A stretch of DNA of 64,000 nt from Rothia uropygialis (GTDB taxonomy: Bacteria; Actinomycetota; Actinomycetes; Actinomycetales; Micrococcaceae), in assembly GCF_004137765.1 (NCBI RefSeq), contig NZ_NOIS01000002.1:671508-735507 (forward strand), given 5' to 3'. The position numbers and the translations under genes were made by a program. How positions within the stretch are numbered: the stretch's first letter is position 1; every line of letters begins with the position of its first letter. Of this stretch, positions 44,096 to 50,501 are shown one piece after another. The notes beneath the pieces were generated by a model. That model was not told where the DNA came from and did not search any database. It saw only the letters and a list, made by a program, of their open reading frames with translations.

Positions 44096-44905
44096 ATGAC
44101 CGTCAACAATCTTCACCGCGAACTAGCACCCGTCTCCTCGGCGGCTTGGGCCGAAATCGAGGAAGAGGCCGTCCGCACGTTCAAACGCAATATCGCGGGC
44201 CGCCGTGTCGTCGACATGCCCGAGGCCAAAGGATCCGAGTTTTCTTCGCTCGGGACGGGGCATCTGAAGCAAAGCCGTGACGTTGTTCCCGGTGCCCAGA
44301 CCGTCAGCCGGGAGATCATTCCCGTTCTCGAGGTCAAGGTTCCGTTCACGGTCACGCGTTCCGCGGTCGACGACGTCCTCCGCGGCTCGGTCGATTCCGA
44401 CTGGCAGCCGGTCAAGGACGCCGCGACCACCGTGGCCGCGGCCGAGGACACCGTGGTGTTCCACGGCAACGATTCCTTGGGGATGACGGGCCTGGTCGAT
44501 TCCAGTTCCAACGATTCGATCTCGATTCCCGACGAAGTCCGGGAGTTCCCCGAGGCGGTTGCCCAGGCCTTGACGAGGTTACGATTGGTCGGCGTCGAAG
44601 GCCCATACACCCTGGTCGTTTCCGCTGATCTGTACACCAAGATTTCCGAGACGACGGACCACGGTTACCCGATCCTCGAACACATTCAGCGTGTGCTCAA
44701 GGACGAGGGCAAAATCATCTGGGCTCCCGCTCTCAATGGAGCACTCGTGCTCAGCGAGCGCGGCGGAGACTTCGAACTGCACCTGGGAGTCGACCTGTCG
44801 ATCGGTTACGATTCCCACGATTCGGAGAACGTCAATCTGTATCTGAAAGAGTCCTTCGCATTCCGCGTGGCCTCGGATGAGGCATCCGTTCCGCTCTCCC
44901 GCTGA
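44096..44905 (+). CDS. Family 1 encapsulin shell protein
   Basis: A 269-residue HK97-fold capsid-like protein that builds a protein nanocompartment. The N-terminal helix reads NNLHRELAPVSSAAWAEIEE, then EAVRTFKRNIAGRRVVDM, and GPYTLVVSADLYTKISETT, GYPILEHIQRVL and YLKESFAFRVAS are typical for the P and A domains. The length fits T=1 shells of 60 subunits. ATG 44096 has GAAGGAG. The preceding DyP carries the loading peptide. The next gene converges. Confidence 0.95.
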   Translation: MTVNNLHRELAPVSSAAWAEIEEEAVRTFKRNIAGRRVVDMPEAKGSEFSSLGTGHLKQSRDVVPGAQTVSREIIPVLEVKVPFTVTRSAVDDVLRGSVDSDWQPVKDAATTVAAAEDTVVFHGNDSLGMTGLVDSSSNDSISIPDEVREFPEAVAQALTRLRLVGVEGPYTLVVSADLYTKISETTDHGYPILEHIQRVLKDEGKIIWAPALNGALVLSERGGDFELHLGVDLSIGYDSHDSENVNLYLKESFAFRVASDEASVPLSR

Positions 44906-44966
44906 GGGACCGACGCCCCCTTCCCCATGCGATCTCCGTCGCCCTGGACGCCATGTGACGCAGCGA

Positions 44967-45965
44967 CTAGCCGAGGGCGCGCGGATGGCTCGTGAGGAAG
45001 ACCTCGCGGAGGGTGTCGGCGGTGACCTTGGTATATATCTGCGTGGTGGTCAGCGATGAATGGCCGAGCAGCTCTTGAACTACCCGAATGTCCGCGCCGC
45101 CTTCGATCAGGTGCGTCGCGAAGGAGTGCCGAAGCGTGTGAGGGGACAGCTCGGCCGTGATGTTTGCCCGTTCCGCGGCCTTCCTGAGAATGAGCCAGGC
45201 TCCTTGCCTGGTCAGGCGCCCCCCGCGTGCGTTGAGGAAGAGCGCGGCAGTGCCCTTTCCCTTGGAGGCGAACAGCGGACGGGCCCGCACGAGGTAAGAG
45301 GATATGGCCTCGTGGGCGTAGGAGCCGACCGGAACAAGGCGCTCTTTCCCCCCTTTGCCCAGCAAGCGCGCGACGCCGCCCGCCACCGGGTCGCCGTTCG
45401 GATCTCTCTGGACATCGCGGCCGTCTGGGCCGAAATCTGAGGACAGGTCGTCCCGGTCGACGCCGATGCTCTCCGAGATTCGTGCACCCGTCGAGTACAG
45501 GAATTCCAGGAGTGCGGCGTCACGAAGTCCGGCAGGCGTTTCCCGGTCGGGGGCCTCAAGTAATCTGGTCACGGTTTCGACCGGCAACGCCTTGGGAAGG
45601 CGCTCCCCTGCACTAGGCGGTGTGACGGTATCGGCGGGGTCGTGCTCCGCAAGGCCCTCGAGTAACCAGAATTTGTGCAGACCCCTCGCCGAGACGACGC
45701 CGCGTGCAACGCTGCGGGTCGAAAGACCGCATCCGCCGTCGGTCTTGGGGCGGGCCAAGTATTGGACGTAATCCCGCACATCGTCCGTGGTGATGTCACG
45801 AGGTTCCCTCACGTGCCGCTGACTGACGAGGAAGCTCAGGTATCGGTCGATGTCACGGCGGTACGAGGTCAACGTGTTGTCTGAGAGTCCGCGTTCCACG
45901 GTGAGGTGTTGGAGATAGCGGCGAACGGGACGGTCGAGACCGGCCGGGAGTTCCTGCTCACTCAC
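44967..45965 (-). CDS. xerD: Site-specific tyrosine recombinase XerD
   Basis: A 332-residue recombinase resolving chromosome dimers at dif. The N-terminal SAM-like domain has RYLQHLTVERGLSDNTLTSY; catalytic residues are Arg in STGARISESIG, Lys in LLGKGGKERLVPVG, HxxR in SPHTLRHSFATHLIEGGAD, His in ELLGHSSLTTT and Tyr in TQIYTKV. There is an insert of about 20 residues (SDFGPDGRDVQRDPNG) before the Lys compared with E. coli. GTG 45965 overlaps the NUDIX stop by 8 nt. The core position next to parA in relatives shows it is the chromosomal Xer, not a phage integrase. Confidence 0.92.
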   Translation of the reverse strand: MSEQELPAGLDRPVRRYLQHLTVERGLSDNTLTSYRRDIDRYLSFLVSQRHVREPRDITTDDVRDYVQYLARPKTDGGCGLSTRSVARGVVSARGLHKFWLLEGLAEHDPADTVTPPSAGERLPKALPVETVTRLLEAPDRETPAGLRDAALLEFLYSTGARISESIGVDRDDLSSDFGPDGRDVQRDPNGDPVAGGVARLLGKGGKERLVPVGSYAHEAISSYLVRARPLFASKGKGTAALFLNARGGRLTRQGAWLILRKAAERANITAELSPHTLRHSFATHLIEGGADIRVVQELLGHSSLTTTQIYTKVTADTLREVFLTSHPRALG

Positions 45966-46653
45966 CGGAATTCGACTCACGCAGGTGTTTGTGTGCCGCC
46001 CAGGGCTCTTCCGGATCGCGCAGATCGGCATGGTTGCGTTGAATACTCGCCCAGGCCGCGAGGATTGCGATATTGGCCGTCGGTGAGTGCAGACCAGTGG
46101 ACAGGACGGCGCTGACGGCTTCTTCTATGGGAACCCATCTCTTCACGATCTCTGCCTCCTCATCCGTGCGCTCAGTCAGAACCTCTTCCGCGACGTCGTC
46201 GATTCCGCGGGCCAGGAAAATACGGTTCGCTTCGGTGGAACATCCCGGCGAATTGTTGAATTCGGCGAGAGTATGCCAGGTCGATGCTTTGAGGTCGGTC
46301 TCTTCCGCGAGCTCGCGCTGGGCCGCGGCGAGAGGAGATTCGCCCTCGACGTCGAGGAGGCCCGCGGGGATCTCCCACATGTTCATTTCCACCGGTTGGC
46401 GGTACTGGTTGATCAAGAGGATTTCGTTGTCCTCGTTGAGGGCGGCAATCGCGACGGCGCCGGGGTGCCGCATGTAATCGCGGACGAGCTCGTGACCGCC
46501 TTCGGTGAGGGCGAATCTCTCGCGGACGACGTCGAAGATCTGGCCCTCGAATGCGGTCTCGCGGGAAATGAGCCTGCGCGGATTGACCCTGTCCTGAGGC
46601 AGCCCGATGGTCGAAAGGTTGGGTGTCTTGGTCTCGTCGTGGGAAGCAGTCAT
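45958..46653 (-). CDS. NUDIX hydrolase, ADP-ribose pyrophosphatase type
   Basis: A 231-residue NUDIX protein. The Nudix box GLLDVEGESPLAAAQRELAEE is preceded by NQYRQPVEMNMWEIPAG and followed by NNSPGCSTEANRIFLARG, which fit ADP-ribose/ADP-sugar pyrophosphatases. It degrades free ADP-ribose or related nucleotides. ATG 46653. Its 5' flank is duplicated in the bacteriocin region (46658 onwards repeated from 49974). Confidence 0.9.
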   Translation of the reverse strand: MTASHDETKTPNLSTIGLPQDRVNPRRLISRETAFEGQIFDVVRERFALTEGGHELVRDYMRHPGAVAIAALNEDNEILLINQYRQPVEMNMWEIPAGLLDVEGESPLAAAQRELAEETDLKASTWHTLAEFNNSPGCSTEANRIFLARGIDDVAEEVLTERTDEEAEIVKRWVPIEEAVSAVLSTGLHSPTANIAILAAWASIQRNHADLRDPEEPWAAHKHLRESNSGE

Positions 46654-46657
46654 GCCC

Positions 46658-46896
46658 CCAGGCTACCGCCGGGGCGAGGGTGCCCGGGAGTCTCCCTCCG
46701 CGGGGCAAGAGCGGGGCGTCCGCCGGGGCAGGAGAAAACCTTTGGCTGATCTAGGAATTTAGTGCAAAAGAATAGTTTAAGAAATTATTTCGAGATAACC
46801 TTCCGTGCACTCGCCAGAAAAGTTTTATTCGCGATGCCGTGTCACGTATTACAATACTGACACCGCTTTGATTCTACATAGAATATGGGACGCATT
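46658..46896. repeat. Duplicated flank, copy 1 (NUDIX promoter side to bacteriocin promoter)
   Basis: This stretch recurs in diverged form at 49974-50190. The first 95 bp (CCAGGCTACCGC through GGAGAAAACCTTT) are nearly identical; copy 2 lacks about 12 bases after GAGCGGGG. The remainder keeps the blocks CAAAAGAATAGTT, GCCAGAAA and GTATTACAATAC. It is a divergent promoter region serving the NUDIX gene leftward and the bacteriocin gene rightward. Confidence 0.85.
46846..46857 (+). promoter_or_regulatory. Palindrome and likely promoter of bacteriocin unit 1
   Basis: GTATTACAATAC, inverted repeat with GTATT/AATAC arms, containing a -10-like TACAAT. It is conserved in both units within CGTGTCA-x-GTATTACAATACTG, although the rest of the leader has diverged. 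It lies 39 bp before the start codon. It may be an operator overlapping the -10 box. Confidence 0.55.
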
Positions 46897-47175
46897 GTGA
46901 AACAAACAATATGCTCAATCGGCGTGGCCCTCCTCATTGCGGCCGGGTCTCTCACGCAGGCAAGCGCGTGGCAGTGGGCAGGGGGCGGAAGATGGGACAA
47001 TGGAGTCGATATTAACCACGTGTGGTCGGATTATTTCCACGCCAGCCGTTGTCACGGCGCTACGGCCGTGGGGCAGTGGAGGGACCACAGGACCGCACCC
47101 AAAGGCGTGTGGGCCAAGGCCTCGGCAAAACGCAAGTTTTGGGGAGGCAATAAGGCCTACTACGACCATTGCTGA
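46897..47175 (+). CDS. Lactococcin 972-family bacteriocin precursor, intact copy
   Basis: A 92-residue secreted precursor. The signal peptide MKQTICSIGVALLIAAGSLT... ends with QASA, after which WQWAGGGRWDNGVD begins the mature part of about 68 residues. Family features are GVDINHVWSDYFHASRCHGA, APKGVWAKASA and the terminal GNKAYYDHC, corresponding to lactococcin 972 (GVxxxxxxSNYxHxxxxHSAT, AGVWAKA, ASFYY). Unlike lactococcin 972, which has no cysteine, there are two (in SRCHGA and at the very C-terminus), which could form a disulfide. GTG 46897 is chosen by alignment with the second copy; ATG 46885 is possible. Lactococcin 972 binds lipid II and blocks septum formation; whether this protein does is an inference. 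Confidence 0.88.
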   Translation: MKQTICSIGVALLIAAGSLTQASAWQWAGGGRWDNGVDINHVWSDYFHASRCHGATAVGQWRDHRTAPKGVWAKASAKRKFWGGNKAYYDHC

Positions 47176-47210
47176 ACATCATGCGCTCTCTGGCTTCGGT
47201 TTTCGCTAGC

Positions 47211-49268
47211 ATGAATTTTCCGAGAAAATTCTTCGTGTTTCTTTCTGTCCCGCTCATGGCCGCGATTTTCGCTTTCGCCGCGTCTTGGAGCATTGAGACA
47301 GATTCCCCGATCCGGTCGAATCAAGTCCTGTGGATCGCGACGAACCTCGGAGACACCGCGGCCTCGACTCCGGAATCCGATCCTGAGCTTTCGCAAAAAC
47401 TCGAGGAAGAAGCCCGGATCAGGCACCTGAATATTGCCAAGGTCCAGGACAACCGTCGGTCGCCCGTCAGCGGGGCGGAACTGCAGCTACTCGTCACTAA
47501 CCCGGATGATTCCTCACGCCGGCTACTCGAGGATGGGTACCGTTCCTTCAACCCTGACTACCGAGTCGACGTGACGGAATGGAAGCCCCGGGCAGAGGAT
47601 CCGCGCGCGTACTATTTACTTTTCGGCGACCGCGCCTCGAGCCGAGGGTTGGCCGACTCCTTGCAAAGACCCGAGTACAGGATCACCCAATTCGCGCTGT
47701 ATTCGCCGTCGAATATTGTCAGGGTCTACGGGCTCTCGCCCTTGACTCTTGCGCTCTTATCGTCCTTGGTCGCGGTATTATGTACAACTTTCGCGGCATC
47801 AATCGCCCAGTCCAAGAGGAATGCTCGGTTCAGACTCGCGGGATGGCCCGTGTGGCGCATAGTCATTCAAGATATTCGCGACGGGGTCCTTCCGTGCGGG
47901 GCAGGCGCCCTCGGCGTCTTTGGCGCCGCGGGCATTGCACTCTGGTTCTACAACGAGCTCGCCTCATTCGACATCTATCTTGCCGTGAGTGCCGCGCTTA
48001 TGGCTGTCTACCTGACCGTCATCATCGCATCGCGACTCCTCGCTCTCGCTCTGCTTTCTCTTTTACCGGTGCCCGAGGCACTCAAAGGAAGAAAGCCCAC
48101 ACGGTTGATTTACACGCTGTTGTTTCTTCTCCAGGTATCGAGCGTCTTCTTGGTCATCGGATCAGTCAGCGCATGGTTCACTGACTACGGGCTCGTGACA
48201 TCGCATGTCCGGGCTCACAACGAGTGGGACAAGACCCCTCACGCCGCCTTTATCCCCGTGACCGGGTCGACATCGGGAGTCGGATCGGAAGACTCCGTAG
48301 GAACATGGTTGGCCTCAGAAGCCTCCCGCTCGAACCTGATTGTCAGCCAGGCCGACGTGTATCAGCAGGATATGGACGACAATGGAATTCCGAAATCGAG
48401 CGTTCCCATCCATTACATCAACTCTGAATACTTGAGACATCACACCATTCAGGGGATCTCGGAACAAATCGATTCCAGTATAAGAACCGGCAGAGAAACA
48501 ATTTTGGCATTCGTCCCGGGAGGAATAAACTCCCGCTATTTGGATACAACGTCTTTGCTCCCCGTTGGAGTCCCTGAAAATTCGATCGAAAACGCGAGGA
48601 TTCTACCCGCGGGGGAGGTTGGCGACGTTTTCACCTATGGGGATGTCCAAACTATCACCGAGGAATTCGTTAACAATCCCATTGTGGTGTATATCCCGGA
48701 TGAGGTACTGATTAACAGTCCAAATACTCTGTATTCATGGGCCACCCAAGGGGGTCTCCTACTGTTGAATGGGGACGAGGCGATTCCCCGTTTGCATTCT
48801 TCCCCAGCGGATCACTATGTTGCCTCGATCCTTCCCGGAAAGGCGCTGCAATCCCATGGGCTCACAGTATCGCTTTCTCGGCTGGACCTTACGGGTTTCG
48901 CGATTCTGGTCTATTCGGCCTTGGCCGCATTTGCTTGTATCGCTTTCGCCGCTGCCTATTGCACGGCGCGAAAGGATCGACTGCTGCGTCGTGAAATTTC
49001 GGGTTGGCGACGGTTCTCTGCGGCAAGAACCGCGCTGATCGCCGAGTCGCTCGCGTGGTGTGCGGTGCCCGTGTTCACCGTGGCGCTCATCGTGCGTGCC
49101 GCGGATCCGATGGTTCTTGTCAGGATGTCTTCGGCGACCAATGATTCCTACATCAGGTTCATGGCCTTCGCAGGGTGCCTGTGGGGTTCCATGCTCTTTG
49201 CCCTGTCACGTGGCGCCATCAGCCACTTCGCCCGCCGCGTCATTCAAGAACAAGGGAGAATTCAGTGA
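47211..49268 (+). CDS. Bacteriocin-associated integral membrane protein (TIGR01654/DUF1430-like), copy 1
   Basis: A 685-residue protein with one N-terminal helix (FPRKFFVFLSVPLMAAIFAF), a periplasmic stretch, a central group of helices (LALLSSLVAVLCTTFAASIA, GALGVFGAAGIALWFYNELA, YLAVSAALMAVYLTVIIASR, LLFLLQVSSVFLVIGSVSAW), a large extracytoplasmic domain from about 350 to 560, and two or three C-terminal helices. It shares the layout with the family found beside lactococcin 972 genes and is the presumed permease partner of the ATPase, giving export or immunity. ATG 47211 is chosen by alignment with copy 2. The stop overlaps the ATPase start (GTGA). Confidence 0.88.
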   Translation: MNFPRKFFVFLSVPLMAAIFAFAASWSIETDSPIRSNQVLWIATNLGDTAASTPESDPELSQKLEEEARIRHLNIAKVQDNRRSPVSGAELQLLVTNPDDSSRRLLEDGYRSFNPDYRVDVTEWKPRAEDPRAYYLLFGDRASSRGLADSLQRPEYRITQFALYSPSNIVRVYGLSPLTLALLSSLVAVLCTTFAASIAQSKRNARFRLAGWPVWRIVIQDIRDGVLPCGAGALGVFGAAGIALWFYNELASFDIYLAVSAALMAVYLTVIIASRLLALALLSLLPVPEALKGRKPTRLIYTLLFLLQVSSVFLVIGSVSAWFTDYGLVTSHVRAHNEWDKTPHAAFIPVTGSTSGVGSEDSVGTWLASEASRSNLIVSQADVYQQDMDDNGIPKSSVPIHYINSEYLRHHTIQGISEQIDSSIRTGRETILAFVPGGINSRYLDTTSLLPVGVPENSIENARILPAGEVGDVFTYGDVQTITEEFVNNPIVVYIPDEVLINSPNTLYSWATQGGLLLLNGDEAIPRLHSSPADHYVASILPGKALQSHGLTVSLSRLDLTGFAILVYSALAAFACIAFAAAYCTARKDRLLRREISGWRRFSAARTALIAESLAWCAVPVFTVALIVRAADPMVLVRMSSATNDSYIRFMAFAGCLWGSMLFALSRGAISHFARRVIQEQGRIQ

Positions 49269-49936
49269 ATTCTTTTCTACGCCTAGAATCTGGACGCTTC
49301 GCCGTCGGAGGTCAAACCATTTGGAGCGACCTCAACTTCTCTGCCGAATCCGGAGAGATCGTTGCGGTCATCGGCAGATCCGGGTCCGGGAAAACATCGC
49401 TACTGAATTGTCTCGGAGCCCTATCGCGTCTCGACGCGGGGAGCATCACTATCCGTGGCGATGTGGTGTGCCCCGCGTCGGCAGCAGTCCGCCGCCGATT
49501 CCGACGAGATCACATCGGATACTTATTCCAGAATTTCGCCCTCGTAGAGACGGACACCGTGGAGCGGAATATTTGGGACGCCCTCCGTGCCCTACCGCGA
49601 AAACGACGGCCTGACAAGGAAACGATCGCACAGGCGCTGAGCGATGTTGGTCTGCGAGGTCGGGAGAAGGACAAGGTCTACCGGCTGTCCGGGGGTGAAC
49701 AGCAGAGGGTTGCTCTGGCCGCCGTCCTGGTCAAGATGCCTTCGCTGATCCTTGCGGATGAGCCCACAGGCTCCCTGGACTCGGCGAACGGACACGTGAT
49801 CTTGAACTGCATCCGTCGGCTGACAGACCAGGGATCGTGTGCCGTTATGGCAACCCATGACCCCACGGTCGCTGAGTTCTGTGACCGCGTGGTCGATCTC
49901 AATCCTTTCACCGAGGGGTACACGAATTCAGTGTGA
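49265..49936 (+). CDS. Bacteriocin-type ABC transporter ATPase (TIGR03608-like), copy 1
   Basis: A 223-residue MacB/LolD-type ATPase. Walker A is AVIGRSGSGKTSLLNCLGAL, the Q-loop YLFQNFALVETDTV, the signature RLSGGEQQRVALAAVLV, Walker B LILADEPTGSLDS and the H-loop ATHDPTVAEF. It pairs with the membrane protein whose stop codon overlaps its GTG start. Genes of this order next to lactococcin 972 relatives encode export and/or self-immunity. Its 49662-49791 part is almost identical to copy 2, more than the surroundings. Confidence 0.92.
   Translation: MNSFLRLESGRFAVGGQTIWSDLNFSAESGEIVAVIGRSGSGKTSLLNCLGALSRLDAGSITIRGDVVCPASAAVRRRFRRDHIGYLFQNFALVETDTVERNIWDALRALPRKRRPDKETIAQALSDVGLRGREKDKVYRLSGGEQQRVALAAVLVKMPSLILADEPTGSLDSANGHVILNCIRRLTDQGSCAVMATHDPTVAEFCDRVVDLNPFTEGYTNSV
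49662..49791 (+). repeat. Near-identical 130-nt patch, ATPase copy 1
   Basis: From GGGAGAAGGACAAGGTCT to TCGGCGAACGG this stretch differs from 52941-53070 at only two positions, whereas the sequence on both sides is clearly diverged. It spans the signature motif, Walker B and the D-loop. Most simply explained by gene conversion. Confidence 0.9.
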
Positions 49937-49973
49937 CGTGGACGTCGATTCATGGCATGGAAACCAGGCTACC

Positions 49974-50190
49974 GCTGGAGCGAGGGTGCCCGGGAGTCAC
50001 CCTCCACGGGGCGAGAGCGGGGAAGGAGAAAACCTTTAGCTGACCTGGGGATCTAACACAAAAGAATAGTTCATGGAACTCTTTCCAAAGCGGCTTTCCC
50101 ACACTGGCCAGAAAGGCATCTTCCACTCTTTCGTGTCATGTATTACAATACTGTCGCCGCTTTTATTTTACATATGAAAGGTGAACTTTT
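49974..50190. repeat. Duplicated flank, copy 2
   Basis: Counterpart of 46658-46896, carrying a relic of the NUDIX 5' flank between the first ATPase gene and the second bacteriocin gene. The 37 bp before it (49937-49973) are unique and contain no terminator. The unit offset is about 3.3 kb, which defines a tandem duplication. Confidence 0.85.
50140..50151 (+). promoter_or_regulatory. Palindrome and likely promoter of bacteriocin unit 2
   Basis: GTATTACAATAC again, identical to the site at 46846, here 39 bp before the GTG start. The strong conservation against a diverged background suggests function. Confidence 0.55.
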
Positions 50191-50465
50191 GTGAAACGAA
50201 CAATATGCTCGATCGGCGCGGCCCTTCTCATCGCTGCCGGACGCTCATGCCGGCAAGCGCATGGCAGTGGGCAGGGGACGGAAAGTGGGAGAACGGCGTC
50301 GACAATCACCACGTCTGGTCGAACTATTGGCACACCAACTCTTGCCACGGCGCCACGGCGATAGGAAAGAAGACTGTCAAGGTCACAGCGCCGAGCAGAC
50401 AATGGGCCATGGCTTCCGCACCGAGGGCACCGAGAGGCAACAAAGCGTACTGGAATTACTGCTAA
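50191..50465 (+). pseudogene. Lactococcin 972-family bacteriocin precursor, frameshifted copy
   Basis: Starts at GTG 50191 (AAAGGTGA upstream) as MKRTICSIGAALLIAAG, matching the first copy, then one base is missing near 50241. The old frame runs into CRQAHGSGQ; the correct mature frame resumes as PASA-WQWAGDGKWENGVD and ends YWNYC at 50465. The mature part (about 67 residues) is intact and keeps both cysteines (NSCHGA and C-terminal Cys). As written no protein with signal peptide is made. An internal ATG in the second frame (CTCATGCCG) could give a signal-less form. A sequencing error is not excluded. Confidence 0.85.
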
Positions 50466-50501
50466 AATTCCTACTCCATCGAAATTGTCAGTAGCTCACC
50501 C

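Noticed and set aside
44967..45965. Tyrosine recombinase as integrase of a mobile element
   Set aside because: Its overlap with NUDIX and its XerD sequence show it to be the chromosomal Xer recombinase; no att sites or phage genes are nearby.
50235..50250. Programmed frameshifting as explanation for bacteriocin copy 2
   Set aside because: No slippery heptamer or downstream pseudoknot is visible at the break (GCCGGACGCTCATGCC), and copy 1 needs none. Mutation or sequencing error is simpler.
46897..50465. Lanthipeptide or sactipeptide class for the bacteriocins
   Set aside because: The two Cys could suggest thioether chemistry, but no modification enzyme genes are near; a Sec signal peptide and the lactococcin 972 motifs explain the genes.
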